Below are positions 1 to 12,189 of a stretch of DNA of 64,000 nucleotides, in pieces. The position numbers and the translations under genes were made by a program. The DNA lies in the NCBI RefSeq assembly GCF_949987535.1, contig NC_080082.1, positions 34,756,011-34,820,010 of the forward strand, given 5' to 3'. The DNA comes from Balaenoptera acutorostrata. Its lineage: Eukaryota > Chordata > Mammalia > Artiodactyla > Balaenopteridae. The notes under the pieces were generated by a model. The model was not told where the DNA came from and made no database searches. It was given only the letters and a program-made list of their open reading frames with translations. Position 1 is the first letter of the stretch. Every line of letters begins with the position of its first letter.

Positions 1-36
1 CAGGCGGATTCTTAACCACTGCGCGACCAGGGAAGT
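1..36 (-). mobile_element. CHR-type tRNA-Glu SINE, 5' end only (cut by window edge)
   Basis: The first 36 bases read as the reverse complement of the tRNA-derived head of a CHR SINE: GGCGGATTCTTAACCACTG followed by ACCAGGGAAGTCC. The same ending closes the complete copies near 21.8, 43.8 and 51.3 kb. The rest of the element lies outside the window. Confidence 0.85.
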
Positions 37-154
37 CCTCTCATGTCATTTGACTCAATGCCAAAAAACATACTCAGGACCTACGCTGAAATACTGGAAT
101 GGAGGTTGCAAACTGGTTATCCAAGGACCACATCTAGGGCCAGAATATTTTGTT

Positions 155-300
155 TTATTGGCTGCTCAGGTTTAAAATTTGTTTGGAATTAGAATGTAAC
201 ACTTAAAATTCAGGAAAGTTTGTACAAAAATCCAGATTTAGAGTATTTCTTCAAAGTCATCAAAAGATCTGGCAGCACTGGCTCTGGTTTCTGCACAGCA
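155..300. repeat. Diverged interspersed repeat, family not recognised
   Basis: The stretch around TAAAATTTG...GTAACACTTAAAA...AAAAATCCAGATTT is clearly similar to a second place in the window at 61270-61350, with small indels. Two diverged copies suggest an old dispersed repeat, possibly a DNA-transposon fossil. I cannot name the family. Confidence 0.4.
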
Positions 301-485
301 GGGGTTGGCTGGCTCTGCGCGTTTCCACAAGGTCATGTGTGCTGTAGAAGGCCACAGTTCCCACTGCCCCCTGTTGTATCACAATGAGCCCTCTTCATCC
401 CTCTCTGTTACCTGTTTGGCCCTGGAGGCCTCAAGCAGTGCCAGCACTCTAAGGGTTAAATGAGCTGTGGCAATGACAGCTCCTG

Positions 486-590
486 GTCCAGCCCTGCTTC
501 CTATTTGCTGTGTGACTTTGCCCCAGTTACACCATCTCTCTGTGCCTTAGCTTCCCCATCTGTCCAGTGGGACATTAGACTGGATCAGTG
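486..590 (+). repeat. MIR SINE fragment
   Basis: Contains the MIR core pattern 'gctgtgtgactttg' followed by the 'ctctgtgcc..agc.ttccccatctgt' block. Ancient tRNA-derived SINE, diverged and truncated. Confidence 0.75.
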
Positions 591-889
591 GTTTCCCACT
601 GTTCCTGGATGAACTAGCCAGACAGAGGCTGAGAAGTGGGGTGCTGGGCCCCCAGTTCTCTTTCCTCTTTTATGAATTAAGGTTATGCATTAGCCTTCTC
701 GTGGAAAGGTCAGGGAGCTCCATTGCTTAACAAAGGTTGGGAAACTCCCAGAGTACTTCCTGTTCTGACTCCGTATCAGGATCTGTCTTTGTCCAGTTGT
801 TGCCCAGGGGTTTCTTATTTTTTTTTTTTTCCAGGAGTGGTCAGAGGTGTCAGGGCAGGGAAGGGTTAATAATAGTTTTATTAATAATA

Positions 890-1030
890 CCTGTATGGGA
901 AAAGAATCTAAAAAAAGTGGATATATGTATATGTATTGATATAACTGATTCACTTTGCCATACAGCAGAAACTAACACAACATTGTAAATCAACTATACT
1001 CCAATAAAAATTAATTTAAGAAAAATAATA
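890..1030 (+). mobile_element. L1 3' end, cetartiodactyl type, 5'-truncated
   Basis: Runs from the GGGAAAAGAATCT block through ACTGATTCACTTTGCCATAC and ends AACTATACTCCAATAAAAAT with an A-rich tail. This is the usual 3' terminus of cetartiodactyl L1. A short AATAATA repeat lies on both sides and may be the target duplication. No coding capacity remains. Confidence 0.8.
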
Positions 1031-1049
1031 ATGGCTACCTTTACTAAGC

Positions 1050-1185
1050 AATGTTATTCTCCCACCAAGGTGGGTGCTCTTCCCCCGTCTTGTAGATGAG
1101 GAAACTGAGGTTAAGAGAGGTTGGATAACTTGCCAAAGGTCACCCAGCTGTGGGCCTGGGTTTGTTTCATTCCAGACCCTGAGGG
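1050..1185 (-). repeat. MIR SINE fragment
   Basis: Reverse-strand MIR: 'agatgaggaaactgaggtt' followed by a 'cttgccaaaggtcacccagc' block, with the preceding tail region retained. Confidence 0.75.
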
Positions 1186-3050
1186 CCTGACAGCGCGCTG
1201 CTCTACCTGCGTTGGCTGGGGAGGGGGCGTTCTGTACCTGTGAAGGAGAGATGCCCAGCTGCAGAATGGAGACCACTGCTCTGTGGCTGCTTTGTAAGAG
1301 ACCCAGCCCCCTCCTGCCCCATCCCTCTCCCTGGCCAGCCACACTCCCAGGGAAGTCTGGCCTTCTCCCGGCTTCCTGCTCACACACTATGCCTCGCTCC
1401 GTCAGAGCCCCGTCTTGGCCCATGCTCCTGGGTTCAAAGGGGGTGGAGAAATGGGGTACTGAGCCTGTCAGTCTGTGAGCTCTTTGTGTGTGTGTGTGTT
1501 TATTTAAAAAATTTTTAATTTTTTATGATATCGGCTTACAAAACTGTCTGGATCAAATTGTATAGCCAAGCCAGTTAATTCGGTTGTTTAGGAGAAACAT
1601 GGAGGTTTGGGGGGAGGCTTTGGTAGTTCTCAGGACCACTCATGTTTCCTGCCTGAACCTTAGGCTGCCCACTCGAGAGAGGGAATCATGCCTCTGTCCT
1701 TGTTTGCCCTCCAGACCCTGCACCATGGTTGACAGAATTTAAATATAACTTAGCAGGGCTCAGGACATGCTGGGCCCTTCGTTTACACCCTGGGGAGGCA
1801 GATTAGTCACGTCCAGGTTACAGGTGGCGCTTCAAAGGGCTGGGTTACGAGGCTGGCCCAAGGTCCCACAGCTGCTGAGGGTCAGGCTGTGACCATGGCT
1901 CAGGGCCCTCTCTGCCCCAGATCTCGGCCCCTGGCAGCCCTCAGCTAGACCATGGGCACAGCCTCACACTTTTGCCGGTAGTGTTGCGTCCTGCGTCCTC
2001 TGGGCTTTCCAGGAGGAGGTGGTGGGGCTTCAGCTAACCCTGCTGACGTCCTTGAGTGCGGAGGTGTTTGCTTGCTTCCTTCAGCTTCTCCCGGGGAAGC
2101 CCAAGAGGGGTCTGCGCTGGACTTTCCAAGTCGCTTAGGTGCGTAGGAGGCGTGTGGACCCCTGGTTCCTGTCTGGGGAGCGCTTGGGCTTTCTGGGGGT
2201 GGGTTTCTGGGTGGGGGACGTTGGTGGGACCATCCTGATGATCTAAGCTACTGTGCTGCTTTCCTGTGCATCAGGGTTCAGTGGCTGCACATGACAGAAA
2301 TGAACTCTGGACAGCTCAGGTCAGAAGGGAGTTTAATGGGAGGATAAGGGGAATGAATGAACAGAAGGAGAAACAGGACCCAGGCAGGGGAGCCTCGGAG
2401 ATCAGCAGAGCAAGATGGGATGGCTGTTCTCTTCAGGGAACTGCCCCTGCAGTCAAAGAGCCTCCGCTGGCTCTATGTCCAGTGTTGTTTTGCTCAAGGA
2501 TCCGTCTCTGAGCAGATCTGAGCATCTAGCCTGGCTGTGTCCCAGGGGAAGGCAGGGCATTTTGACTGACAGTCCATCGAGGTCCAAGTGGGTGAGAGAT
2601 GGCTGCTTAGGGCATAAGAAGCATGCTGAATTAGAGGCTGGGGCAGTAGGTACCTAGTGGGCCACACCCTGCCTGACTTCATGTGGCCCTGGTAGGTTGT
2701 CCTGCTGTCTTGGAAGGTCTAGCGGTCCGGGGTCAGGGTCAGGGTGGGCTGAGGGCGGAGCAGGCGGTTGCCCATTAGGCTGGCTTTGGGTCATCGGGTC
2801 GGATTCACCCAGTCATGACGTCTAGGACATCAGGATGGGAGGGCCCCTGGGGGAGACCCCGTGTAGCAGTGCACAAAGGGACAGAGGAGCCAAGAAGGAC
2901 AGGAGTTTCCCCAAAGTCCCACAGCCTAGCAGAGCCAGACCTGGGGAGGCGACCGAGAGGGGATGACACGGCATTGCTTCCCAAAGTGCGTCTGGGTACC
3001 CCCGGTGGTGTGGCAGGGGACTTTAAGTAGAATACATATAAACATGAAAA
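1186..3050. other. Unique GC-rich intron, no gene seen
   Basis: Apart from a short TG run at 1482-1500 and possible very old MIR remnants near 1770-1900 and 2890-2960, nothing is recognised. Open frames of 60-135 codons occur on both strands but have no domain, no conserved peptide and no convincing splice context. Confidence 0.5.
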
Positions 3051-3079
3051 AAAATTAATTGTTAATGAATGCACAAGGC

Positions 3080-3560
3080 ACGAAGTTAAATACACCCCAA
3101 GCCACCCACTTCCCCTCCTTGGAGGCCACTCATGTTACTAGGTTCTTGTGTCTAGTTCAGGAGCAGTTCCATGTATGTGCACACATGTGAGCAATGTATG
3201 TATTTTCTCTCTCCTCCTCTATGCAAATAGAAGCACACTATACAGCTCCTCGACTTTTCTCACTTTCCAGTCTGTTAGATGTGATTCCAAATCAGTTAAT
3301 TTAGTGCTTCCTCAATGCTTTTTAAGTTAGCTTTTTACTGTTAAAGTTTCACATACCAGTCATAAGTGTTCAGCTCAGTGAAGTTTCATGATGTGAGCAT
3401 ATCTGTGTAACCAGCATCAGATCAAGAAGCAACCTGGCCAGCTCCCTGGAGCCTGTCCCCTGCCCCCATGCCCCCTTGGGCACCAAGGGTAACGAGTATC
3501 CTCACATGGACATTTTAGGTTTGAATACCTGTGTATTTATTTTAATGTGTTTTTGAAAAA
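3080..3560 (+). repeat. Old L1M-type 3' UTR fragments
   Basis: Two adjacent pieces resemble mammalian L1M 3' UTR sequence: 3080-3320, ending in a 'tcaatgc' block, and 3330-3560, with 'cagctcagtgaagtttcatgatg', 'ctgtgtaaccagcatcagatc' and 'aagaagcaacctggcc'. A related piece occurs at 45670-45980. No coding sequence is retained. Confidence 0.5.
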
Positions 3561-3999
3561 ACTAAACCAGCCCATCCAACTTGAGATTTCCCAGGTATTA
3601 TTGCTTTGGATAAAGAGTCTTGTGCTGGACCCAAGGCCCCTGACTTGGGGAGACATCAGAATCACTGGGGTGCTCAATTCCAGGAGTGATGATGGGACAA
3701 GCCTGAGGTTACCCCCGGGGGCCATGGGGGCCTTGTCTCCTCCAGCTGCTGCCCTTAACCCCAGCGGGCCCCCCCCCACCCATTTCCTACGAGACATTGG
3801 TCATCTGGTCTGGAAGCCCCCATAGGACAGGCAGGGAAACTGAGGGAAATGGCTCAACATCTTAGCCTACTACGTCCCAGTCTATACCAGTACACTGGCT
3901 CTGTCCTCTCCCAGTCAGGCACTGGGTACTTGGACCCTGTAGAACACAACCAGGTGGAGGGGGGTACGTGGATGTCTGGGAGCCAAGACCCTCTGACCC

Positions 4000-4232
4000 A
4001 GTGGTGTGGCGTGGGGTTTTAGAGCGTCCAATAAGCCTGGTTTGAATCCTAGCTCTGCCACTTGTTGGCTGTGTGACCGTGGGTGAGTGTTTTGACCTCT
4101 CTGAGCATAGGTTTCCTCACTTGTGAAGTGAGGATGGTTAAAAACTCCCCCGAAGGGTTACTGTGAGGATTATATGAGCCCACTGTGTGTTAAACACCCG
4201 GTCCAGTCCTTGGTGTTCATGCTCAGTGAACA
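4000..4232 (+). repeat. MIR SINE, nearly full length
   Basis: Shows the MIR order: 'tttgaatcctagctctgcca', 'cttgttggctgtgtgaccg', 'ctctctgagcataggtttcc', then 'actgtgaggattatatgag' and a tail with 'gctcagtgaacag'. Confidence 0.85.
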
Positions 4233-4653
4233 GTCATGCTGGTCACAGTTTCAATGATTGTGCCACAGGGAGGTCTTCTCCCTGCTCTCAGGCTAGGAGG
4301 TGCAGGGGAAGAGGGAGAGGAGAGCGGGGACAGAGGTCCGCTGCCCCTGTGGCATCCATCCCAAATGAACAAATGGTTCTCAGCGGGGCCTGGGGAACGG
4401 AATCTCTCCCTGGCTGGCTGTGGCCAGCCGGCCCCAGGGCAGCTGTCCTGTTCCCAGATCTGGGGTTCCAGGCTGGGTGGCTAAGGCAGGCAGGTTGGGC
4501 GGGGGCTGGGCAGCTGACAGAGCTAGGAGGCCAGCTGCAGCCCTGGAGTGGAGCAGAGAGCCAAACCGTGCCTTAACCCATTCTGTTCCTCTGGGGACGG
4601 CTGCTCTTCCAGGCCCCTTCCTTTCAACTGCCTCATGTGCCCTGTGAGTTCCT

Positions 4654-4810
4654 TGTTAGACCAGGGGTCTCCAGCATGCAGTGCAAGGATGCTCTCTGGC
4701 CTGTGAGAAGTTTATTGGGCCTGTTTGAAAATTGCAGTGATTCATATAAACATTCAGATCTCTGGCCTTCCCAGAAAAGCCAGAAGATCTGACCTACTGA
4801 GCATACTCTG
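4654..4810. repeat. Possible old DNA-transposon fragment
   Basis: Starts CCAGGGGTCTCCAGCATGCA and continues through a 'tctggcctgtgagaagttt' block. The opening resembles termini of old mammalian hAT-like elements. No second end was identified, so this is weak. Confidence 0.25.
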
Positions 4811-5059
4811 GGTGGCAGCTTTGATTGGCTGGGAGGTGGGTCATTCACAACCCAACTCTCCCCCCACCCCCCAATAGTCACCTCTGGTCCCCCTGTGGCC
4901 ATTTGAGATCCTTGTCTAGAAAAGCTGGTCAAGGTCATCTCTAACCTCCTCTCCTATCTGAGACTTAAATTCCCCGGGGGTCTCTCTATCTGCTTGACCC
5001 CCTCCCATGCCAGCGGCCTCACTACCTCCTGACCAGACCTTCCTTCGTAGCCTCTGCTG

Positions 5060-5265
5060 AAAGAATCCTATCTGTTCCTTCTTGAAATCTCCCTATAGTG
5101 ACTTCTACTGGTTGGTCCCAGTTTGACCCCTTGAGGCCACATAGCAAGCTCTGTCCCTCTTCCCTGTGACAGCGCTTCAGATGCCTGAAGACAGCTCTGG
5201 GGTCCCCCTGCGCTTGCCCCTCTGGGCTGAACAGTGTCTCTTCCTTCACTTTCCCTCCTAAGATG
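5060..5265. repeat. L3/CR1-like LINE 3' fragment
   Basis: The order 'gacagcgcttcagatgcctg', 'aagacagctctggggtcccc' and 'tgggctgaacagtgtctctt' matches the 3' part of mammalian L3/CR1-type LINEs as I remember it. Strongly diverged. Confidence 0.4.
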
Positions 5266-6089
5266 TGGTTTTGAGACCCCCCATTACCCTGGCGCCCCTC
5301 TTTGGCCACCTCCCCGTGGGCCCGTGGACTTCTCGCAGCTGGCTTTCCAGAGCCACCCTGCACAGCCGAGGGCCGTGAGGACACAACTGGGGTTCCACTT
5401 CTATTAAAAAAAAAAGGGAAATGTAATGCATAGGAAGTGTTCCATAAGGCCAGCCGCCCCAGAATACCTGCAGCATTTGCAAGGAGGGGCGTCCTGGGAC
5501 AGTTTTATTTTTCTTTGTACGCCCACGTGTCTTTAAATTTTTTCCCCCTACAATCTGGGGAGTTAAAAAGGGTAAAAAGCCAAGGGTTTGGGGTGACTTC
5601 ACTTTAACCAGCTGGTAGTGATTGCCTGCCGAGGCAAGGCCCTGGCTGGGGGTGAGGACAGAGAAGGAGGCAGGATGGGGCCCTGGCTTGGAGGAGCTCA
5701 CAACCTAGGGCAGCCTGGCGTGCTCAAGTACCCCAGCTGAGTGCGGTGAGAGAGGACTGCGGGAACCAGAGGAGGAGGTGCAGAGGGAGGAGGGGGGTCT
5801 ATTTACCCAGGGGTCTGGAAAGGCCTCTTGGATAGTAAAGGTCAGGTAGGGCCTCCAACGTGGAGGGGGGCATTTTAGGTGATGGGAGCAGGAGGGCGTG
5901 TGGTTGCATGGGCTGGAGCATGGATGCGTAAGCTAGGGAAGGGTCTTCAGGGACAGAGGGACTGGGGCCGGCTGGTGGCAGGCCCTGGATGCACACAGAG
6001 GACTCTGAAGGTTGTTCTGAAGGTGACAGCACGACAGCAAGCGTGGTGATGATTGGAATAGCAGCGGTGTGCTGTCTCTGGAGACAGAG

Positions 6090-6275
6090 CTGGGCGGCTG
6101 GCTTTCCTAATCTGCAGCTGTGTGACCTTGGGCAAGTCATTTACGATTCTTAAGCCTCGGTTTTCTCATGGGAAACAGGATAAGGGGGCTATGAGGATTA
6201 AACAAACGATTGCCCCCAAAGTGCTTAGCCTTGTGCCTGGCACCTGGGGCGCCCTGATGATATTCTGCTCTCTAC
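6090..6275 (+). repeat. MIR SINE
   Basis: Core 'gctgtgtgaccttgggcaag' with 'cctcggttttctcatggg', then 'ctatgaggattaaacaaac' and 'cttagccttgtgcctggcac'. Confidence 0.85.
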
Positions 6276-6324
6276 CTATCACGGGTCTTCAGCGGGCTGC
6301 TGGGTGCTTTTAAGCCTTATACTG

Positions 6325-6476
6325 AGCTTATCATGCTTATAACTGTCTGACGATGAGTAGGGGCTGGTATTTCTCCCATTTTACAGATGTGTATGCTGAG
6401 TCAGAGGTGCAGGACCTACACCTAGGCCTGCTGGGTTCCACGTCTGGGCTCTTTCCACTACACTGCCCGCCTCTCA
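6325..6476 (-). repeat. MIR SINE fragment
   Basis: Reverse-strand MIR: 'tctcccattttacagatg', 'gctgagtcagaggtgcagga', ending 'ctctttccactacactgcc'. Confidence 0.65.
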
Positions 6477-7066
6477 GAAGGTTTGGGGGTGGGGTGCCTA
6501 TCGTGGGGTTTGTGCCTGGCCCAGATGCCTTTCCAGAGCATCCGGTTTCCAGAGAACTCTTTTTAACCTAATGAGGAGGGGCTGCAGGGCGGCTGTGGGG
6601 GTCTGTTGGTGGGTACCGGGCCATGTGGAGAACTGGCACCGTCTTCTGTTAGGAGCTCAAGCATCCGTCATGGGCAGGGAAGTTGGAGTCTTGACCTCGG
6701 CTCCCATGGGGGGCTCCCTGGGCTGGAATATTGGGAAGAGGGGCTGCAGGCTTCTGTTTTTGCCTGGCCCTCAGGTCTTTTGGTGCCCATCTGGCCTGGG
6801 TACGTTCATCTCTTTGGCAGGGCCGGGCTGGGCTTCAGGGTGATTTCCCTGTCCTGGGGGTGCTCTGGGGCCCCCAGGTCTGAAGAGGGGCCCGGGGGAC
6901 CGTTGAAATGACCACTGCCCCATTCTCCATTCCAGTAAGGAAGTGCCGGCTGCATTAGCTTCTCGGGGCACTGCCTGTTCCTCCACACCCCCAAACCGGA
7001 GTGTGTGATCGGCAGTGACTAGCGCAGTGGGCAATGCTAACAGCAAGGGCGCTCTGGCAGGTCCCT

Positions 7067-7185
7067 GGAAAGAGCCCAGCCTTGGAGTCCGGGCTGGGCG
7101 GGACACCCGCGTGTGACCCGCAGGCTCTCCACTCCCTGGGCCTCAGCTTTCTCCTCTGTGACATGTGACACATGGGGTTGCCCAT
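7067..7185 (+). repeat. MIR SINE fragment
   Basis: 'gagcccagccttggagtccg' followed by 'gcctcagctttctcctctgt' fits a diverged MIR on the + strand. Confidence 0.55.
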
Positions 7186-7334
7186 CCTGACCCAACACCC
7201 TCAAGAAGAAAATGTGATTCCTTCAGGGTGTGAAGGTGTGTCGAATGCAGTAAATCTCCATGCGAACGCCACGGCTTTGTTTGTGGAGAGACCTTGTGGA
7301 GAGGTCTCTTAAGCTAAGACCACCACCACCCCTG

Positions 7335-7580
7335 CCCCTTGGTGGGCACCATCTATTGGGCTTTTACTGAACATCTGATGCCATGCTCTGCATCCTCCTG
7401 TGTCATCTCATTGCCTTGCAGTACCTCTGAGGGCTTGATATTCGTATCACCCCATTTGACCTGTGAGAAAGCCGAGAACAGCCGTAAACCACTGCTGGGT
7501 TCTACCCCAGCTCGTTAGTGGTAGAGCCAGGCCTCGGAGCCAGGGTCCGCCTGATTACCAACCCTGTGGTCTCAGCTACT
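7335..7580 (-). repeat. MIR SINE, long diverged copy
   Basis: Reverse-strand MIR: 'tctcattgccttgcagtacc', 'caccccatttgacctgtgag', then 'gctcgttagtggtagagcca' and a 'cctgattaccaaccctgtgg' end. Confidence 0.65.
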
Positions 7581-7585
7581 GGAGT

Positions 7586-9470
7586 TTCCCGATGGGGAGA
7601 CCTCACAGGCCAGATACAGTGATGAGTTTCCTTGCAGAAGCATGAATAAGAATGGAAACCGAGGCACCTATACCAGAGAGCTGGGTGTGGCAGGGCAGGA
7701 CCGGGGGCCCTCGGGCTGAGCTCTGTGCTGTAGAGGCCCCTCAGTGGCCGTCCACAGTGGGGCAAGGAGCCCGCGAGCAAGGGGGTGTGCCCCCGCTTCC
7801 AGACTACTCTGCAGGTCCCCAGGACTCCCCCTGCCCGAGTGGCCCCAGGCTGCCCTGGGCATCCGTGGGACTCTTCCCGTGTGTGTTTCCCCCGGGGTCG
7901 ACCGGGCCTTCAGGGTGCATATCCCCAGGGTCAACGAGGGGGTAGGGAAGGGGGTGGGACCGGGGCAGGGTTTGGACCTGTGGGTGCCTCTCTCAGCGAG
8001 GGATGGAGCTGAGGGTGGAAGAGAAGGGGGTGGGCTGCGGGCTGGGGGCGAATGTGAGAGGGGGCCCGAGTGAAGGGCCGGCTGGGTCCTGCCAGCTGGA
8101 TGGCTGAGCCTGCCTGACAGGCAGTGGGGGAGCTCCCGTGTTTGCCCTGCTATGGGGCCCTGGTGGCCAGTCCCGCTCCAGACTCCTGGACCTTATTGCC
8201 CGCCTTGGTAGCATGCTTCGGGGGCCATGGGCCTTGGTAGAGGCACTGAAATTAGTCCACAAGAACAGGGAGCATGGATGGTTCTCTCTGGCTGTATGAA
8301 CCCACCAAGAGGGCCCCCTTTCCCACCCAGAAACCAGGGCGCGTGCAGAGGCAGGAGAAGTAGTCACATCTGTACGCGCAGGTGCAGGATGGAGACCTGG
8401 GGCCTCGGGAGCCTTTCTCATGGACGTTCCTTTCTTCCTGCCATCCATCCTTCTCTCACCTTCCTCAGGGTCTGGGGGCAGGGAGACCTGGCTGTGAATT
8501 TTGGTTCCACTCCCCACGAGCTGCACCTTGTGTCACCTGAAAGCTCTCTGAGCTTCTCGGCCTGGTTGAGAGAGCTGCTTGGGATACTGCGAGGAGCCTG
8601 GCCCTGGCAGGGCACGTGGGGCGTGTGCAACAGTTCAGCCTACCCTGAGTTGCACGGAGCAGCTGCCCGAGGGTCTGGGCCGGCCCCTGCCAGCAGTGGG
8701 CCAGATGTGCTTTTTCGGGTGGGGCAGGGGGAGCTTCTCTGTGTGGGTGTCCTCGCATGATGTGTGGGCTGCTATGTTTTGATCCAAGGGAGCCAAACTG
8801 ATTTTCCTGGCCCATCTCTCCTCCATCCAAAGCAGAAAGTTAAATAAACACAGCCAAGTATTATCACAGGACGGGAGGAAAATGAGCTCGGTCCCCATGG
8901 GCGGCCACATCTGGCAAGTGTTGAGCCTCTCAGGACTGTGGGATGAGACAGATGCAGTTGCGGGTAGGAAGGGCTCAGTATACCCTCTACCCAGCCAGGA
9001 GCCTTTTTCCAGGGCTCTGTGCCGGCCTCGGGGCCTGGGCGCTGCAGGCCGCTTGCCTTCATCCTTTGCTGCGTCCTTTGCTGTCCCCCTGGCCCTTTCT
9101 GGGGCCTTGCCTTTGGTGGGGCTCCCCCTGCATCTTCCTGAGGCTGGGGCTCCCTGGCCCAGCTGGCTGCTTGCGCTGGGAAGGGGTCTCAGGCTGCTGT
9201 GGCCCACGTGCTCGGGCTCTGCCTGGTGCAGGGGGTGACCGGGCACACTTGGGAAGCAGCTTACTTGTCCAGATTTTCCGTCCCCCACTCAAGGCCGCGG
9301 TGGGCCCACGAGCTGAAAGCTGGGGGAGAGTTTGTAGTTGCCGTATCCCCTGCCACCCCCTGCTCAGCATGACCCTTAAATGAGCTTAAATGGGCTGCGT
9401 GGATTTCTGGGGTTCCACGTAGGACAACTGCAATGCACTTTTGGGGTGGGAGGAAATGAACAGGTGTGCC
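7586..9470. other. Unique GC-rich intron, no gene seen
   Basis: High-GC stretch with overlapping open frames on both strands (for example 8227-8760 on + and 8635-9288 on -). Open frames in all phases are expected from GC content, and none of the translations shows a known domain. A weak MIR lies at 8470-8575. Confidence 0.5.
8470..8575 (+). repeat. MIR SINE fragment, weak
   Basis: 'gggagacctggctgtgaatt', 'ttggttccactcccca' and 'agctctctgagcttctcgg' follow MIR order but are diverged. Confidence 0.45.
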
Positions 9471-9479
9471 CCCCCCCAT

Positions 9480-11070
9480 TCATTTATTTATCAAAGGTCG
9501 CCCAGCACTTTCCATGCCTGTGGTCCTCAGAATGTGACATTCTGCATTCCTGAGTCCTGTGGTGGTACAGGTGGTTGATAGGTGAATGAGTTTTTTTGGT
9601 CCATACTTATATATTTATTCCACGATTAGGAAAATGTTACTTTATATGTTTATTCTAATAGCTATTAGAAATTTGTTCCTAGCACACCAAATGTGCGATT
9701 TTGTGAGTAGCACTGCTTAGAAGGAGGCTAGAAGATAAGGTATTTAAATAAAAGAAGGGGGTTGATGTGAAGAAAAGCATCGGTCACACTCGGTGTGACA
9801 GGAGGTGTGACTTGGCCAAGCTCGCAGGGGAGGTCTGGGGAGGCCCTGCCAGCTCTGGGGACCAGACGGCTCAGGAGGGCGAGCCCAGGGACACCCCTGC
9901 CCTACCCCGAGATGATCATCCTCTCAGGGACTTTGGGCAAGTTTGGATGATGTAAGGCCTGCCTTGGGGAGATCAGCTGCCAGATGGAGGTGCTCAGGGC
10001 CCCCTGAAGGCCTCCATGTGCGTTCTAACCATGGTGGGTGGGCAGCGGGGCTGAGCTGAGGAGCACATCTGTGCCAGTGAAATGTCCCCCTCCCAAATCA
10101 GACTTATTAAAAGTATTGACTCTTTAAACTGCAAAGTATTATGATTGCCCCTACCCCAGGGACATCCCTGTGGAATTACAACATGTTAGGAAATGGTCAT
10201 TACAGTTCATCCCTGTGGAAGACTTGGGGCTTTTGATATGAAGAAAGAGATGGAGGCTGGTCTGTGGGTCCAAAATGTAATGAAAACACTAACACACACA
10301 TGCGCTCATGCACACACACACCAGTTTTCAGTAACAGACTCGATTTCCTCTTTGCTTGTGTCTAAGATAAACCACATGTATAACAAGGTACTGACATTTA
10401 TTTATAGTATGTTAGCACAGAGGATAAGTTGTTAAGGGGTCGTAAAAAAATATTAGTCTCTACTTTATGGTGCTATTCTTTAAGTGAAAGTGGAAAAAAG
10501 GCGAGAGAGTGGGATTCTGGTCTCACCCCCTCCTTTCTTCCCACCCTAAACAGCAAACAGATCTGGGCAGATGCTGTTCCCTTCTCCCCCGAGTGAGGGG
10601 TGGGGGCCCCAGGCTGATGTTCCCTGACCCCGTGGCCCTGGTGCCCACCTTCATGTCCCCAGCGCTCAGTGGGCCGCTTCCACGCACCCCTTTGTGTGGG
10701 GTGTTATTTCGGCCCCTCCGTGCACGGCAGAGTGTGCCCTCGGCTTTGTCACCTTCCATCAGAGTTGGACAGCTGGTGGGTGAGAACCCAGTGTTGCCAC
10801 CGAAACAGGATGTGGGAGCCAGACCCCATCGTAAATTCACATTTATATGCTGCATGTTTCTGGTTAACGAGACCATGCAGGGGCGACTGTATGAAATGAA
10901 ATATATATATGAACAGGGATATTAACCTCAGGAGAGACGGGATTAAGCATGAGGGCAGCCTGGGGGGCCTGGAGCCCTCAAAGTGTTAAGGCCCAGGCAG
11001 GTGGGTCCCCAGAAAGGGAATTTTCAGGAAACATCCCAACTCTGAATGGTTTTGCTGGGAGCATAGACAC
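9480..11070. other. Unique intron with a short CA repeat
   Basis: Mostly unique sequence; AT-rich at 9590-9760 and 10370-10480. An interrupted (CA)n lies at about 10289-10321. No gene or clear repeat was recognised in the remainder. Confidence 0.45.
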
Positions 11071-11079
11071 AATAGTCTT

Positions 11080-11220
11080 TTTTAGTGTTCTCACTATGTT
11101 CTGGGCACTGGGCTAAGCACTTTACGTGTGTTATTTCACTTTGTCTTCAAAACAAATGGGAGCTTTATTACCCCCGCTTTATGGACGTGGAACCAAGACT
11201 GAGAGGCCGAATCCAGGTCC
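11080..11220 (-). repeat. MIR SINE
   Basis: Reverse-strand MIR: 'actatgttctgggcactggg', 'ctaagcactttacgtgtg', then a degenerate 'cccccgctttatggacgtgg' block. Confidence 0.75.
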
Positions 11221-11423
11221 TGGGGAGCATGGGTGACTGACCTAGGCTGACACCCCCAACACTGACCTTGCAGACTGGTCTCTGGAGGGTTGCAAAAAGA
11301 GGAGTCATTTCAACCCCACCTTCCCCATCAGCTGTGGCTTTTCTGAGGCGGTACAGAAGGCCTGGGAACCTCAGGCCATCAATTACCATTTGTTCAGCAC
11401 AGGCTGAGAGGCATGTTGGGTTG

Positions 11424-11645
11424 GTGGTAGTGTGTGAGCTTTGGAGCCACGTGAGCTTTGGCTGCAGATTTGAGCTCTACTTCCCATTGCTTGTATAATT
11501 TAGCCCAGTTAAAAAAAATCATTTAGGTCCTGGTTTTGCCATCTGTGAAATGGGCACCATCACCCTTTGTCAGGTCACTGGGAGGATTAAACATAAATGT
11601 GATAATGTGTGTGAAGAGCGTTAAGTGATTGTTGTTTCTAGTGTC
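11424..11645 (+). repeat. MIR SINE
   Basis: 'gtgagctttggagccacg', a 'ttttgccatctgtgaaatgg' block, then 'actgggaggattaaacataa' and 'gaagagcgttaagtgattg'. Confidence 0.75.
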
Positions 11646-11772
11646 ACTGATATGTGTAGTCTTGTGCCAAGTGAGCTGGAGGGTAGGAGAAAGAGGAGAC
11701 ATAGGGGGTCTCCCTAAAGGGGCTGAGAGTACAGTTGGGGGCAATACATTATGCTGTAGGATCATTTTTCTT

Positions 11773-11955
11773 TGCCAGGCACCTGAGTATTGGGCTCAGG
11801 ACCATGTGCCTTATAAACACCTTCTTATTTTATCCTCAGAGCTACCTTGCAGGATTGTTATGCACAGAGAGGTTACTTAATTTGTCAGGGTCACACAGCA
11901 AACCACGGCACATGGGGATTTGATCCAAAGTCGTCTTTCTTTGGCAATACGCTGC
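11773..11955 (-). repeat. MIR SINE
   Basis: Reverse-strand MIR: 'caggcacctgagtattggg', 'ttattttatcctcagagc', 'gcacagagaggttacttaat', 'ttgtcagggtcacacagc', 'gatttgatccaaagtcg'. Confidence 0.8.
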
Positions 11956-12189
11956 TGCAAATGAGGCTAACATAAGTCCAGGGCCAGGGTGGTCAGGGAG
12001 AGATTCTTGGAGGAGGTGAGCCTGAGCTCTGGGCAGTGTTTCTGAACAGGGAAGAAGGGTGGTTATGTAGCTGGTGGTCAGGCTGACCCTGGAAATTTGG
12101 GCAAGAAGCTTGAAGCCCTGTACCCACAGGCAGAATCCAAAGTAGGGCTGGGTGGGGCCTGGTGGGGTTGCCTCAGATTCCCCCGAGTT

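Noticed and set aside
8227..9288. Overlapping 177- and 217-codon open frames on opposite strands
   Set aside because: High-GC intron, no domain, no start context or splice sites that would make a gene, and typical of chance open frames at this GC.
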